A DNA stretch of 64,000 nucleotides from Aliivibrio finisterrensis (GTDB taxonomy: Bacteria > Pseudomonadota > Gammaproteobacteria > Enterobacterales > Vibrionaceae), in contig NZ_WBVP01000001.1 of the NCBI RefSeq assembly GCF_008933155.1, positions 341,804 to 405,803 on the forward strand. The letters run 5' to 3'. Positions 26,419 through 37,065 of the stretch are shown here, piece by piece (within the stretch, counting starts at the first letter, position 1; each line of letters opens with the position of its first letter). The position numbers and the translations under genes were made by a program. A model generated the notes under the pieces. It was not told the origin of the DNA, made no database searches, and was given only the letters and a program-made list of their open reading frames with translations.

Positions 26419-28752
26419 CTAAGCTGCATTAACTTGCCATTTCTTACGCAACGTTTTTGCCGCTTTCACCATATTCTCTAGCGCCGCTTCTGTTTCTTTC
26501 CAGTTACGTGTTTTCAAGCCACAATCTGGATTTACCCATAACCGCTCTACAGGCACTTTTGCTGCTGCAGTTTCAATTAAATCAACAATCCACTCTTCAT
26601 TTGGAATATTTGGTGAGTGAATATCATACACACCCGGTCCAATTTCATTTGGATAGTTAAAATCTTCAAACGCTTTTAGCAGTTCCATATTTGAACGAGA
26701 GGTTTCAATAGTAATCACATCCGCATCTAATGCCGCTACTGATTCAATAATCTCATTGAACTCGCTGTAACACATGTGAGTATGAATTTGTGTTTCTGAT
26801 TTCGCACTTGCTGCGGAGATCTTAAACGCTTCTACTGCCCACTCTAAATACGCTTTTTGATCGCTCTTTTTAATTGGTAACCCTTCACGAATCGCAGGTT
26901 CATCAATTTGAATAATATTAATGCCCGCTTGTTGAAGATCAGAAACTTCATCACGCAATACTAATGCTAACTGCTGTGCAATCTCTTTACGAGTAATGTC
27001 TTCACGAGGGAACGTCCAACCAAGAATAGTAACTGGCCCGGTCAGCATCCCTTTCATTTGTTTAGTCGTTAACGATTGAGCATATTGCGTCCAATCAACC
27101 GTGATTGGTGCTTCACGTTCAATATCTGCCACCACGATTGCTGGTTTGACACAACGAGATCCATAACTTTGCACCCAGCCAAATCGCGTTGCTTGAAAAC
27201 CATTTAAGTTTTCCGCAAAATATTCAACCATGTCATTACGCTCAGCCTCACCATGCACGAGCACATCCAAATCTAAACGTTCTTGACGCTCAACTGCGTC
27301 GGCTATATGCCCTTTCATTGCCGTAACATAATCTTGCTTGTTCAACTTGCCAGTACGGTAGGCACTGCGCTGTTGACGAATATCAGAGGTTTGTGGAAAT
27401 GATCCAATTGTCGTGGTTGGTAGTAATGGCAAACCTAATTTTTCAGCTTGGTGCTGTGCACGGATTGCATATGCTTCTGCTCGCTCTGCTAATGCAGGAA
27501 TGATAGCGGCTAAGCGTTGCTGTACCGCAGGCTTATTAATGTGTTCTGCACTCTCACGTTCACGCAGTGGCTGACTGTATTGATGACACGCTAAGATTGC
27601 ATTTTGGTTACCATCTAAAGCATCACCTAACAAAGTCACCTCTTTTAGTTTTTGTTTTGCAAAGGCAAACCATTGAGTCGTTTCTTGTGATAATTCTGTT
27701 TCTTGTTCTAAATCTACTGGGCTATGCAGTAATGAACATGAGCTTGCAATCCACAATTTATCACCCAATTTAGCTTTCACAGGTTGCAATCTTTCATGCA
27801 AACGCTCTAAATCTGCACGCCATACATTACGGCCATTAATTGCACCTACGGATAATACCCACTCTTTTGGTAATGCACTCACTATTGCATCTAACTGGTG
27901 TGGATCGGCAGAAATATCAATATGTAAACCATCTACCGCGAGTTTTGTGATTTTATCTAAATGATGTTCGACGCCATCAAAATACGTTGTTAAGAGTAAT
28001 TTCACATCACTTTGGATTACTTGATAAGCCAATTTGAATGAATTTGCCCATGCTTTTGGTAGCTCTAGTGCCAGAATTGGCTCATCAATTTGAACCCATT
28101 TAACACCAAGCGCAGATAACTTGGAGAAAATAGCTTGATAAGCCGTCAATAAACGAGGCAAAAGAGACAAACGGTCGAACCCTTGTTCTACCTCTTCGTC
28201 ATTTACTTCTTTACCTAACCAAAGGTAGCTAAGCGGCCCTAGTAACACCGGCTTAACGTTATGGCCTTGCTTTTGTGCTTCAGCAATTTCATCAAAAAGT
28301 TGTGACCAACTGACATTAAATTTATCGTTTTTAGAAAATTCTGGCACGATGTAATGGTAATTAGTATTGAACCACTTAGTCATGTCTGATGCCGCTTCAC
28401 CACAACCACAGCTGTTTTGAGATTGACCACGACCCACTTTAAATAAGGTATCTAAGTCAGGAAAACCAGTATTGTGCCGAGCTGGCACGTGGCCTAAAAG
28501 CAAGCTTGTGGTTAATACATGATCATACCAAGCAAAATCACCCGCAGTAACAAAATCTAGCCCTGATGTGGATTGGTCTTGCCAATGGCGCTGACGTAGC
28601 TCACTGCCCACGGCCAGTAATTCTTTTTGTCCTATCTCGCCACGCCAATATTTTTCCTGAGCAAACTTTAACTCTCGTTGAGCACCGACTCGTGGATAAC
28701 CTAAAATATGAGTGACTGTTTTTCCTACTGTATTGTTTAATTTTGTTGTCAT
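26419..28752 (-). CDS. metE: Cobalamin-independent methionine synthase
   Basis: Transfers a methyl group from methyltetrahydropteroyl-triglutamate to homocysteine. The chosen ATG gives 777 residues; a 33-residue upstream extension is not part of the family. The N-terminal half starts [18 protein letters not shown]. The catalytic C-terminal half holds the zinc ligands in [10 protein letters not shown] and NPDCGLKTR and the homocysteine site [10 protein letters not shown]. Ribosome-site bases (AAGGGA and AGG) precede the start. Divergent from metR, with MetJ-like and MetR sites in between. Confidence 0.96.
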   Translation of the reverse strand: MTTKLNNTVGKTVTHILGYPRVGAQRELKFAQEKYWRGEIGQKELLAVGSELRQRHWQDQSTSGLDFVTAGDFAWYDHVLTTSLLLGHVPARHNTGFPDLDTLFKVGRGQSQNSCGCGEAASDMTKWFNTNYHYIVPEFSKNDKFNVSWSQLFDEIAEAQKQGHNVKPVLLGPLSYLWLGKEVNDEEVEQGFDRLSLLPRLLTAYQAIFSKLSALGVKWVQIDEPILALELPKAWANSFKLAYQVIQSDVKLLLTTYFDGVEHHLDKITKLAVDGLHIDISADPHQLDAIVSALPKEWVLSVGAINGRNVWRADLERLHERLQPVKAKLGDKLWIASSCSLLHSPVDLEQETELSQETTQWFAFAKQKLKEVTLLGDALDGNQNAILACHQYSQPLRERESAEHINKPAVQQRLAAIIPALAERAEAYAIRAQHQAEKLGLPLLPTTTIGSFPQTSDIRQQRSAYRTGKLNKQDYVTAMKGHIADAVERQERLDLDVLVHGEAERNDMVEYFAENLNGFQATRFGWVQSYGSRCVKPAIVVADIEREAPITVDWTQYAQSLTTKQMKGMLTGPVTILGWTFPREDITRKEIAQQLALVLRDEVSDLQQAGINIIQIDEPAIREGLPIKKSDQKAYLEWAVEAFKISAASAKSETQIHTHMCYSEFNEIIESVAALDADVITIETSRSNMELLKAFEDFNYPNEIGPGVYDIHSPNIPNEEWIVDLIETAAAKVPVERLWVNPDCGLKTRNWKETEAALENMVKAAKTLRKKWQVNAA

Positions 28753-28972
28753 TTGCCTAATTCCCTTAGCCGTTTGGATGGCTAAACAATGACCTTTTTC
28801 ATCACAGTCTACAACGTCGAATACTTCATTTTGACTATGAATTAATTTCAACTAATCCCTACTTGATTTAAATGCACTAATTTTATTTAGCCGTCTAGAT
28901 GTTTACTTTATGGCCTTTTCACTTTACTGTGAGGGTTGTTGGACTTACTCAAACGGATCTTGAGGAACAGTA
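28753..28972. promoter_or_regulatory. metE/metR divergent control region
   Basis: 220 bp. It carries TGAATTAATTTCA (28838-28850), a perfect match to the MetR consensus TGAA-N5-TTCA. It also carries AGCCGTCTAGATGTTT (28889-28904), two adjacent 8-mers matching the MetJ box AGACGTCT at seven and six of eight positions. A weaker pair of boxes (AGCCGTTT GGATGGCT) lies around 28768-28783 in the metE leader. This fits repression by MetJ with SAM and activation by MetR with homocysteine. Confidence 0.7.
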
Positions 28973-29884
28973 ATGATTGAATTAAAACACTTAAAAACCT
29001 TAACTACATTACGTGACACTGGCTCATTAACCGCAACAGCTAATGCGCTCCATTTAACCCAGTCAGCCCTTTCTCACCAACTGAAAGATTTTGAAGCACG
29101 CCTTGGTAATCATGTTTTTTTACGTAAAACCCGCCCGGTAAAATTCACCTCAGAAGGTGAGATCTTATTAAAGTTAGCAGATGATATTTTGCCGAAAATG
29201 GCCAGAGCTGAATATGACATTGCGAGTTTAAAAGAAGACTTACAGGGACGATTACACATGGCCATTGAATGTCATTCTTGCTTTCAATGGCTAATGCCTG
29301 CCATTAAAGAATATCAAGTAGGTTGGCCAGAAGTAGAGTTGGATTTTTCATCGGGTTTTGGATTTGAGCCTTTACCTGCTTTGGTTAATGGCGATTTAGA
29401 TCTCGTTATTACCTCTGATATCCAACCTCGTGGAGAGGTTCATTATGAGCCGTTGTTTGATTTCGAAATGCGCCTAGTAATGGCAACTAACCACCCGCTT
29501 GCCAATAAAGAATATGTAGAACCTGAAGACTTACTCGATCAAACCATGCTGACTTACCCTGTACAAAAACAGCGCTTAGATGTAGTAAAACATTTCCTAT
29601 CGCCAAACCATGTAGAACCAGCAAAATGGAAACAAGCAGAGAACACACTCATGTTAATACAAATGGTGTCTGCAGGCTTAGGGGTTGCAGCATTACCTAA
29701 TTGGGCTATCAGTGAGTTTTCAAGGCAAGGCTTAATTGAGAGCAAACCGTTAGGGAAAGGTTTATGGCGAAGATTGTTCGCTGCCGTTAGAGACAGCGAA
29801 CATGATAAAAAATATTTACAAGCATTTTTCTCTACTGCGAAACAGCAGAGCTATAGTCATTTAGATGGAATTAAAATGACTTAA
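28973..29884 (+). CDS. metR: MetR, LysR-type activator of methionine genes
   Basis: 303 residues. The N-terminal helix-turn-helix (GSLTATANALHLTQSALSHQLKDFE) and the conserved MIELKHLKTLTTLRDTGSL start are typical of MetR. The effector domain senses homocysteine in the family. It is divergent from metE, the standard arrangement, which strongly supports the identification over other LysR proteins. Confidence 0.94.
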   Translation: MIELKHLKTLTTLRDTGSLTATANALHLTQSALSHQLKDFEARLGNHVFLRKTRPVKFTSEGEILLKLADDILPKMARAEYDIASLKEDLQGRLHMAIECHSCFQWLMPAIKEYQVGWPEVELDFSSGFGFEPLPALVNGDLDLVITSDIQPRGEVHYEPLFDFEMRLVMATNHPLANKEYVEPEDLLDQTMLTYPVQKQRLDVVKHFLSPNHVEPAKWKQAENTLMLIQMVSAGLGVAALPNWAISEFSRQGLIESKPLGKGLWRRLFAAVRDSEHDKKYLQAFFSTAKQQSYSHLDGIKMT

Positions 29885-29919
29885 ACGAAGTGTGTATTCT
29901 ATTGCGTGTGTTAAAAAAC

Positions 29920-30114
29920 CTATTTATTTTTAAATTGATTCGTTAATGGGTCATATTGATAACCCAAGCCACTGAGCTTGTCTTGAACTCCTTGTGTATC
30001 AAGCTCATACATACTAGATAATTCTTCTAGGCTGTGACATTCCAATCGCAATTTTTCATTAATTATGCCGAGTAGAATTCCACTTTCTAGTCCGTGAGCA
30101 TTACTTAAATCCAA
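29920..30114 (-). CDS. DUF4250 family protein
   Basis: 64 residues, soluble, without signal peptide. The pattern LESGILLGIINEKLRLECHSLEELSSMYELD with the end GYQYDPLTNQF matches the small DUF4250 family as I remember it, which has no known function. The start codon is TTG: it lies seven bases after a strong GGAGG site and no ATG fits. It is 67 bp downstream of the membrane-protein gene and may share its transcript. Confidence 0.7.
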   Translation of the reverse strand: MDLSNAHGLESGILLGIINEKLRLECHSLEELSSMYELDTQGVQDKLSGLGYQYDPLTNQFKNK

Positions 30115-30181
30115 TCTTCACCCTCCATATTGCTTAAGAGACACACTTAGAGTAGACCAGTTTTAAGAATAAATGCGTGGA

Positions 30182-30889
30182 CTACATCACAAAAAACAAC
30201 TGAAATTGATAATAACCAGAAATAGCCATAATTACGATTGCTAGTGCTAGATTTTGCCACTTCACTGCTTGCTGTTTGTATAAGTGAAAGCTCCAAAAAC
30301 CAATACTTACTAACATCAAACTTAACGCAATACCGAGCTTAATAGCCATTCGATCCAAAAATATCTCATGAACACTTAACGTTTGACATAACAAAATAAC
30401 CGACATGACTATCCCACTCACTATTCCACTGATTGGTAATAGTTTATGAAATGCCTGTAAACGAGTTCTCGCTAGAGTTAATAGAAGGTGCGCTAATAAT
30501 GATCCAAATAAGAATGGGCCAGTAACCGCAAAAAATAGCTGGGTAAATGAACCTGAACCCAAAGCTAAATTAACAAAACTTGCTGCAGCAAAACCATTAG
30601 CAAGCGCCATAACTATTAAGGGGCCTTTATCACGCGTTTTACCCGTTTTAACACTTAAGTAAAAACCAGCAATGGCGATGGCAGGAACAAAATTAATCGC
30701 AAAAATTGAGGCGTAACTCATGCCTACACCGGCAATAACACACCAGCCTAGAATCAACACTGGCAACCATTTATGTATACGACCTCGTTGACCTGGGCAA
30801 ATATCCCCTTTATGCAAAATGATCGTTAATAATATTTGCGCCCCTAAAAGAGCTGGAATAAGAATATATTGTAAGGTTTGAAAGAACAT
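30182..30889 (-). CDS. Hypothetical inner-membrane protein (about seven helices)
   Basis: 235 residues, strongly hydrophobic, with about seven predicted membrane spans and short loops. The only sizeable polar stretch is around residues 28-40 (HKGDICPGQRGRIHKW). I do not recognise the family. No catalytic motif is evident. It is divergent from dcuC and lies upstream of the DUF4250 gene. Codon use and composition resemble the neighbours. Confidence 0.6.
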   Translation of the reverse strand: MFFQTLQYILIPALLGAQILLTIILHKGDICPGQRGRIHKWLPVLILGWCVIAGVGMSYASIFAINFVPAIAIAGFYLSVKTGKTRDKGPLIVMALANGFAAASFVNLALGSGSFTQLFFAVTGPFLFGSLLAHLLLTLARTRLQAFHKLLPISGIVSGIVMSVILLCQTLSVHEIFLDRMAIKLGIALSLMLVSIGFWSFHLYKQQAVKWQNLALAIVIMAISGYYQFQLFFVM

Positions 30890-31229
30890 AATTATGGCCG
30901 GATTTTAGAATGCTAAATAGTAGAATGACGATAGTATAAACGCTATTTTTGCTTCGTCTAGTGGCGCTCGAAAAACAATCCACTTCTATTAAGATCTCAA
31001 ATTTAAGCTATCTACTTTTCAAGTTTTTATCCTTTCAAGGCAACAAGGACAACAGTTGCGCATCATCTTATTAACAGAATTGTTTTTTATTTGTTTTAGA
31101 TCATGAAGGTACTAAGTAGCAGATGTGCTACAGGTGAAAATTAGGTAAGTTTCTATTACGAAATGTGTAAGAGAATGTAGATAAGTTACACTATTTTTAT
31201 ATTTTGAAATCTTAATAGAGGGAAATTCC
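30890..31229. promoter_or_regulatory. Divergent region upstream of dcuC
   Basis: 340 bp without a gene. An AGATCATGA stretch near 31098-31106 resembles one half of a CRP site. The other half is poor, so I do not call a site. GAGGG precedes the dcuC ATG. No stem-loop stands out. Confidence 0.35.
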
Positions 31230-32597
31230 ATGTTGGAGTTAATGATTGGTTTAGTAATTACCGTTTTGGTCGGTTACTTTATCGTAAAAGGATATAAAGC
31301 CGCTGGCGTACTACTCACTGCAGGTTTGGCACTACTGATTATTGCTGGCTTATTAGGCCATACCGTTTTACCTGCAAAAGTTACCGCGACAGGTAACTTA
31401 CTAACTGATGCGTTAGAGTACGTGAAATATATGCTGCAATATCGTGGGGGCGGTCTAGGCATGCAGATCATGCTACTTTGTGGTTTTGCTTCTTACATGA
31501 CTCACATTGGCGCAAACAATGTGGTTGTAAAACAGTTTTCTAAACCATTAGCATTTATTAAATCACCTTATGTTTTGTTGGTTGCCGCTTATATCGTGGC
31601 GTGTCTAATGTCTCTTGCGGTAAGTTCAGCAACGGGTCTTGGTGTGCTATTAATGGCAACACTATTCCCAATGATGACAGCAATGGGGATTTCTCGTCCA
31701 GCAGCAGTAGCCGTTTGTGCATCTCCAGCTGCAATCATTCTTTCTCCTACTTCTGGTGACGTTATTGTTGCAGCAGAAAAATCTGGCCTTCCTCTACATA
31801 CATTCGCGGTTGAGACGGTATTACCTGTTTCAATCTGTGCAATAATTGTAATGGCAGCAGCGGCTTTCTTCTGGAATAAATACCTAGATAAGAAAGAAAA
31901 TACGCCAATGGAAAAAGTAGATATTTCTGCAATGGAAGTAAACGCTCCTTCTTACTATGCGATTTTACCTTTCTTGCCAATCGTTGGTGTCTTTGTCTTC
32001 AATGGTGAAACTATCCCAGGTTTATCTTTAGATATTTATACTATCGTTGTGGGTTCAATTTTCATTGGTGCAGTCATTAACTTTGTCACTAATAAACTAG
32101 ATGGCAGAGCAACGCTAGAAGATCTAGAGTCTTGTTATGCTGGTATGGCTGATGCCTTTAAAGGTGTGGTAATGCTATTAGTGGCGGCAGGTGTATTTGC
32201 ACAAGGCCTAATGTCTGTTGGTGCGATTGATAACTTACTTCACCTTGCTGACTCTGCTGGTGCGGGTGGTGTTGCACTAATGCTTCTTCTTACTGGTCTA
32301 ACAGTAGCAGCGGCTATTGCAACAGGTTCTGGTAACGCACCTTTCTATGCATTCGTAGAACTTGCACCACAATTGGCAGGTAAAATGGGTCTTAGCCCTG
32401 CGTTCCTTATCATCCCAATGCTTCAAGCCTCTAACCTTGGTCGCACAATCTCTCCAGTATCTGGTGTTATTGTGGCGACATCTGGTATGGCGAAAATCAG
32501 CCCATTTGAAGTTGTGAAACGTACTTCTGTCCCTGTTATTTGTGGTTTGATCACTGTAATTGTAGGAACCATGGTACTTGTTCCAATGTATGCATAA
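31230..32597 (+). CDS. dcuC: DcuC-family anaerobic C4-dicarboxylate transporter
   Basis: An inner-membrane carrier for succinate, fumarate or malate exchange and efflux. 455 residues with about 12 hydrophobic segments, close to E. coli DcuC (461). Recognised by AVCASPAAIILSPTSGDVIVAAEKSGLPL and by the repeat-related SGNAPFYAFVELAPQLAGKMG near the C-terminus. It is preceded by a GAGGG ribosome site and ends at a terminator. Single gene. Confidence 0.9.
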   Translation: MLELMIGLVITVLVGYFIVKGYKAAGVLLTAGLALLIIAGLLGHTVLPAKVTATGNLLTDALEYVKYMLQYRGGGLGMQIMLLCGFASYMTHIGANNVVVKQFSKPLAFIKSPYVLLVAAYIVACLMSLAVSSATGLGVLLMATLFPMMTAMGISRPAAVAVCASPAAIILSPTSGDVIVAAEKSGLPLHTFAVETVLPVSICAIIVMAAAAFFWNKYLDKKENTPMEKVDISAMEVNAPSYYAILPFLPIVGVFVFNGETIPGLSLDIYTIVVGSIFIGAVINFVTNKLDGRATLEDLESCYAGMADAFKGVVMLLVAAGVFAQGLMSVGAIDNLLHLADSAGAGGVALMLLLTGLTVAAAIATGSGNAPFYAFVELAPQLAGKMGLSPAFLIIPMLQASNLGRTISPVSGVIVATSGMAKISPFEVVKRTSVPVICGLITVIVGTMVLVPMYA

Positions 32598-32625
32598 CTA
32601 AGTTAGATAGATAACGATTCTTAAA

Positions 32626-32657
32626 TGCCAGTGGTTAATACTACTGGCGTTTTTTTG
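32626..32657 (+). terminator. dcuC terminator
   Basis: GCCAGTGG / CTACTGGC stem (32627-32634 and 32641-32648, one weak pair) with a six-base loop and seven T residues. Confidence 0.82.
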
Positions 32658-32974
32658 ATTTTATTCTGTGATTTTTTAGCCAATAGGCACTTTCCTTACA
32701 AAAAATTCACCTCATGCTCACGTAAATTTTATTAATTGAAGATACATTTGTCTTATTCAATACTTTCGCCGATACGATCACATTTCCCATGATTAAAGAT
32801 ACGGCTATCATTTTTACCCTCTCTTTTTTAGCCATTTCTGTTACCTATTTATGCCGTTTATACATCTAGTTCTATCCTGCTATTAGACGCCCCTACTTAT
32901 ATTGAGGGCTTTCTTTTCTGGTTAAATCATTCGCAAATCGGTATAATTCTGCCTCCAAATTCTGAGGTGAACTA
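32658..32974 (+). other. Intergenic region upstream of ygiQ
   Basis: 317 bp. Besides a 26-codon open frame (32789-32869, listed separately at low confidence), I see only AT-rich sequence. The ygiQ ribosome site GAGGTGA lies at its end. Confidence 0.4.
32789..32869 (+). CDS. Possible 26-residue single-span membrane peptide
   Basis: The frame MIKDTAIIFTLSFLAISV-TYLCRLYI (written in two parts) would form one membrane helix with a polar start. There is no clear ribosome site before the ATG, so it may be chance in AT-rich DNA. Listed because small proteins of this kind are commonly missed. Confidence 0.2.
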   Translation: MIKDTAIIFTLSFLAISVTYLCRLYI

Positions 32975-35311
32975 ATGCACAACGTAACTCCAATAAACGA
33001 ATACCCGAAATTCTGGGCAGAATGCTATGGAACAGCCCCTTTCTTTCCTACTTCTCGTAAGGAAATGGACCAACTTGGTTGGGATAGCTGCGACATTATC
33101 ATTGTAACTGGGGATGCGTACGTGGATCACCCAAGTTTTGGTATGGCGATCATCGGACGTTTGCTAGAAGCACAAGGCTTTCGCGTTGGTATCATTGCTC
33201 AGCCAAAATGGGACAACAAAGACGAGTTCATGGCTCTTGGTCAACCAAATTTATTCTTTGGTATCACTGCTGGTAACATGGATTCAATGATCAACCGTTA
33301 TACCTCAGATAAAAAACTTCGTCATGATGATGCTTATACTCCAAACAATGAAGGAGGTAAGCGTCCTGACCGTGCTGTATTGGTATATTCTCAACGTTGT
33401 CGTGAAGCGTTTAAAGATACGCCTATTGTTTTAGGTGGCATTGAAGCAAGTCTACGCCGTTTAGCACATTACGATTACTGGTCTGATAAAGTTCGTCGCT
33501 CTGTATTGTTTGATGCCAAAGGTGACATACTTCTGTTTGGTAATGCTGAACGTGCTTTAGTCGAAGTGGCTCACCGTCTTGCTAATGGCGAAGATATAAA
33601 AACCATGACTGACATTCGTGGTACTGCGGTAAATCTACCCGCAGAACCTGAAGGCTTTAAAATCATTGACTCTTCTCGTATTGAAAAGCCAGGTAAAGCT
33701 GCTTTTGTTCCAATCAATCCATACGCAACAGAAGAGCAATGTGAAACTAACAAAGCTGAAGTAAAAGAAGAGCAGCCACAAGTTATTACAGTAACAGCCT
33801 CTCGCCATGATTCAAAAACAACAGCAATTCGTATTCCACCGTATGAAAAACTAAACGGTGACCGTATTCTTTATGCTCATGCTAGTCGTATTATGCATTT
33901 AGAAACCAATCCATACTCTGGTCGTGCATTAATCCAGCGTCATGGTGATCGTGAATTATGGGTAAACCAAGCACCAATCCCTCTAACAACCGAAGAGATG
34001 GATTTTGTGTTTGACTTGCCTTATGCACGTGTTCCACACCCTATGTATGGCAAAGCAAAGATCCCTGCGTATGACATGATTAAAACCTCAGTCAACATTA
34101 TGCGTGGCTGTTTTGGTGGTTGTTCATTCTGTAGTATTACAGAACACGAAGGTCGTATTATTCAGAACCGCTCTAAAGAATCTATTATTAATGAATTAGA
34201 AGAAATTAGAGATAAAGTTCCAGGATTTACCGGCACAATTTCAGATCTTGGTGGCCCAACCGCTAACATGTATCGTTTAGGTTGTTCTATTCCTAAAGCA
34301 GAAGCAACCTGTCGTCGCCCTTCATGTGTTTTCCCTAAGATCTGTGACAAGTTAAATACTGATCACGTACATACAATTGATTTGTACCGTGAAGCACGTA
34401 AAGTCAAAGGCATTAATAAAGTATTAATTGCTTCTGGTGTTCGTTACGACTTAGCCATTGAATCTCCAGAATACGTGCGTGAGTTAGTCACCCATCACGT
34501 TGGCGGTTATTTGAAGATTGCACCAGAGCATACCGAAAAAGGCCCATTAGATTTAATGATGAAGCCAGGTATGGGTACGTACGATCGATTTAAGTCTATG
34601 TTTGAAAAATACAGCCAAGAAGCCGGTAAGAAGCAATATCTTATCCCTTATTTTATCTCTGCTCATCCGGGTACAGAAGATGAAGATATGCTGAACCTAG
34701 CGATGTGGCTGAAGAAAAACAACCTAGAGTGTGATCAGGTTCAGAATTTCTACCCATCACCAATGTGTAATGCAACGTCAATGTATTACTCAGAAACAAA
34801 CCCACTGAAACGCGTGAAATATAAAAAACGTGAAGATGTAACAGTGGCAAAAGGTGAACGTCAACGCCGATTACATAAAGGCTTATTACGTTATCACGAT
34901 CCTAAAAACTGGAAAATGATCCGTGAAGCACTAACAGAGATGGGTAAAAAGCACCTTATTGGTGACAAGCCACACTGTTTAGTGCCTGAAGACGATATTG
35001 ATACACAAACACCTGCTGAACGTCGTCAAACAGGACGTCACGGTGCGAAACGTTTTGCAACTAAGCATACTCAAGCACAGTTTGATGGTGATCCACGTAA
35101 TAGTAATAGTCGCGGTGGTCAAAATAAGAATAACCGTAACGGTAAGCCTAGCTCTCAAGGTCAAAACCGCAATGGCAACGGTGGAAAACCTAGTGGAAAT
35201 ACAGGTTCAGATAAGCCAGCATCAAGCGGACAAAAAAATGGCGTTCGTAATGGTTATTCAAACAATAAACCAAATAGTACAGGGCCTAAACGCAAGCCTA
35301 AACACCGTTAA
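32975..35311 (+). CDS. ygiQ: YgiQ family radical SAM protein
   Basis: 778 residues; function uncertain in the family. An N-terminal cobalamin-binding-like domain ([29 protein letters not shown]) is followed by the radical SAM core. Its 4Fe-4S cysteines are in [19 protein letters not shown] at residues 379, 383 and 386, a CX3CX2C pattern typical of the radical SAM fold. The last 90 or so residues are Gly/Asn/Lys-rich low complexity ([17 protein letters not shown]), probably a disordered RNA- or protein-binding tail. A GAGGTGA ribosome site supports the start. Confidence 0.9.
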   Translation: MHNVTPINEYPKFWAECYGTAPFFPTSRKEMDQLGWDSCDIIIVTGDAYVDHPSFGMAIIGRLLEAQGFRVGIIAQPKWDNKDEFMALGQPNLFFGITAGNMDSMINRYTSDKKLRHDDAYTPNNEGGKRPDRAVLVYSQRCREAFKDTPIVLGGIEASLRRLAHYDYWSDKVRRSVLFDAKGDILLFGNAERALVEVAHRLANGEDIKTMTDIRGTAVNLPAEPEGFKIIDSSRIEKPGKAAFVPINPYATEEQCETNKAEVKEEQPQVITVTASRHDSKTTAIRIPPYEKLNGDRILYAHASRIMHLETNPYSGRALIQRHGDRELWVNQAPIPLTTEEMDFVFDLPYARVPHPMYGKAKIPAYDMIKTSVNIMRGCFGGCSFCSITEHEGRIIQNRSKESIINELEEIRDKVPGFTGTISDLGGPTANMYRLGCSIPKAEATCRRPSCVFPKICDKLNTDHVHTIDLYREARKVKGINKVLIASGVRYDLAIESPEYVRELVTHHVGGYLKIAPEHTEKGPLDLMMKPGMGTYDRFKSMFEKYSQEAGKKQYLIPYFISAHPGTEDEDMLNLAMWLKKNNLECDQVQNFYPSPMCNATSMYYSETNPLKRVKYKKREDVTVAKGERQRRLHKGLLRYHDPKNWKMIREALTEMGKKHLIGDKPHCLVPEDDIDTQTPAERRQTGRHGAKRFATKHTQAQFDGDPRNSNSRGGQNKNNRNGKPSSQGQNRNGNGGKPSGNTGSDKPASSGQKNGVRNGYSNNKPNSTGPKRKPKHR

Positions 35312-35333
35312 TTAAATAGAAAAATTAACAAAC

Positions 35334-35368
35334 ATAAAAAAAGCGAACCAATGCGGTTCGCTTTTTAT
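35334..35368. terminator. Bidirectional terminator between ygiQ and tyrS
   Basis: AAGCGAACC / GGTTCGCTT perfect stem with a five-base loop, A-run before and T-run after. It serves both convergent genes. Confidence 0.9.
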
Positions 35369-35427
35369 TGTCTGAATATAAAGCAATGAATTAGAGTTAT
35401 CTACTCCAGTCCATTACTAATTTATTC

Positions 35428-36708
35428 TTATTTCCAAACGTATAAATTAAACAGTTTTTTACCACGCTTAATTACGCTGTATTTACCGAATAATGCGTCT
35501 TCTTTCTTAAGAACAGCTTCAGAATCAGCAACTTTTTCGCCGTTTACTGAAACCGCACCATTACCAATAAATTCACGCGCCATCTTATTTGATTTTGCTA
35601 GTTCAGATTGAGTCAGCACTTCAACGATAGTTTGCTCAGAAGCGTCAAGCTCAGTCGTTGGCAGACCATCTTGCGCTAGTTGTGCTAAATCAGTTTCAGT
35701 TAGTGATGCCAGATCACCTGAGAACAATGCGTCAGTAATACGGATAGAAGAAGCTAAGCCTTCCTCGCCGTGAACCAAACGAGTTACTTCTTTAGCAAGG
35801 ACGCCTTGACCTGCAGGACGACCTTGAACACTCTTATCACTTTCTTCAATTGCAGCTATTTCATCTACAGATAGGAAAGTGAAGAAACGTAGGAAGTTAT
35901 ATACGTCAGCATCCGCAGTGCCTAACCAGAATTGGTAGAAAGCATATGGTGATGTTTTGCTTGGGTCTAACCAAATTGTACCTGACTCAGTTTTACCAAA
36001 TTTGGTACCATCTGATTTTGTTACTAGAGGAAGTGTTAAACCAAATACTTTGTTGCGGTTCATGCGACGAGTTAGATCGATACCACCAGTGATGTTACCC
36101 CACTGATCAGAACCACCTATTTGAAGCGTACATCCTTTTGCTTTGTTTAGCGCAGCAAAGTCATACGACTGAAGCAGCATGTAGCTGAACTCAGTAAATG
36201 AGATACCAGAACCTTCACGCTCAATACGTTGCTTCACAGATTCTTTTTGAATCATTGCATTTACGCTGAAGTGTTTACCTACATCACGCATGAACTCGAT
36301 TACATTGATTTCACCAATCCAATCTAGATTGTTCACGACTTCTGCGCCATTTTTCTCTTCTGTAAACTCAACAAAAGCAGAAACTTGAGTGCGGATTTTA
36401 TTAACCCAATCACCCACTACATCAGATGTGTTCAATTGACGCTCAGCCGCCTTAAAGCTTGGATCACCAATTAGACCCGTTGCACCCCCAACAAGCGCTA
36501 ATGGCTTATGACCCGCTTGCTGAAAACGCTTAAGAACTAATAAAGGTACTAGGCTACCAATATGTAAACTGTCTGCTGTCGGATCGAAACCACAATAAAG
36601 AGTACGACAGTCAGTAGAAAGGTGCTCAGCTAATTCTTCGTCTGCTGTACACTGTGCAATAAGCCCACGAGCTTTTAAATCCTGCAATAGTTCATTTGTT
36701 GCTGTCAT
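35428..36708 (-). CDS. tyrS: Tyrosine-tRNA ligase
   Basis: A class I synthetase, 426 residues. Rossmann core with HIGS at 49-52 ([16 protein letters not shown]) and the KMSKS-equivalent KFGKT around residue 235. A C-terminal S4 RNA-binding domain covers about 360-426 ([16 protein letters not shown]). It matches the TyrS form of E. coli (424 residues). Monocistronic, divergent from relV across 357 bp. Confidence 0.95.
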   Translation of the reverse strand: MTATNELLQDLKARGLIAQCTADEELAEHLSTDCRTLYCGFDPTADSLHIGSLVPLLVLKRFQQAGHKPLALVGGATGLIGDPSFKAAERQLNTSDVVGDWVNKIRTQVSAFVEFTEEKNGAEVVNNLDWIGEINVIEFMRDVGKHFSVNAMIQKESVKQRIEREGSGISFTEFSYMLLQSYDFAALNKAKGCTLQIGGSDQWGNITGGIDLTRRMNRNKVFGLTLPLVTKSDGTKFGKTESGTIWLDPSKTSPYAFYQFWLGTADADVYNFLRFFTFLSVDEIAAIEESDKSVQGRPAGQGVLAKEVTRLVHGEEGLASSIRITDALFSGDLASLTETDLAQLAQDGLPTTELDASEQTIVEVLTQSELAKSNKMAREFIGNGAVSVNGEKVADSEAVLKKEDALFGKYSVIKRGKKLFNLYVWK

Positions 36709-37065
36709 AGATAACCTACTTGTACTCTAAATTTAGGTATAAAAAAGAAGACTCGATTTTACACATTTAGCCGCTAAATAACAGACTTTGTGAGTAAAAA
36801 GGCACTTCAATTTCACTTACCATTTTATCTGGAATTAAATTCATACTCTGTCAATAAAATAACCCTTTAAAAAGAACATATGATTTTATTTATTGTGTTA
36901 ATTTTTCGACAATATATGCAAATATGTGATGCTTGGCTCAAACCTAAACAAAGGCCATTTTCTAAAGCTTGAATCTGCTAACTGTGCCCATATTTCCTTA
37001 GTTAGGTGTTGCTAAGATACGCTTTACTTAGTTGCTATTTCTTTCTGTCTTGCTAAGGAAAAAGA
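36709..37065. promoter_or_regulatory. Divergent tyrS/relV region with a foldable relV leader
   Basis: The relV ribosome site lies in CTAAGGAA (37053-37060). Its perfect 8-base complement TTCCTTAG is at 36994-37001. Two further partners, CTAAG (37012-37016) and ACTTAG (37026-37031), allow competing shorter hairpins. No protein gene is credible here; a 30-codon frame at 36880 lacks a ribosome site. No classical T-box or other riboswitch is visible upstream of tyrS. Confidence 0.5.

Noticed and set aside
36880..36972. 30-codon frame in the tyrS/relV region (MILFIVLIFRQYM...)
   Set aside because: No ribosome site and AT-rich context; more likely chance than a small membrane protein.
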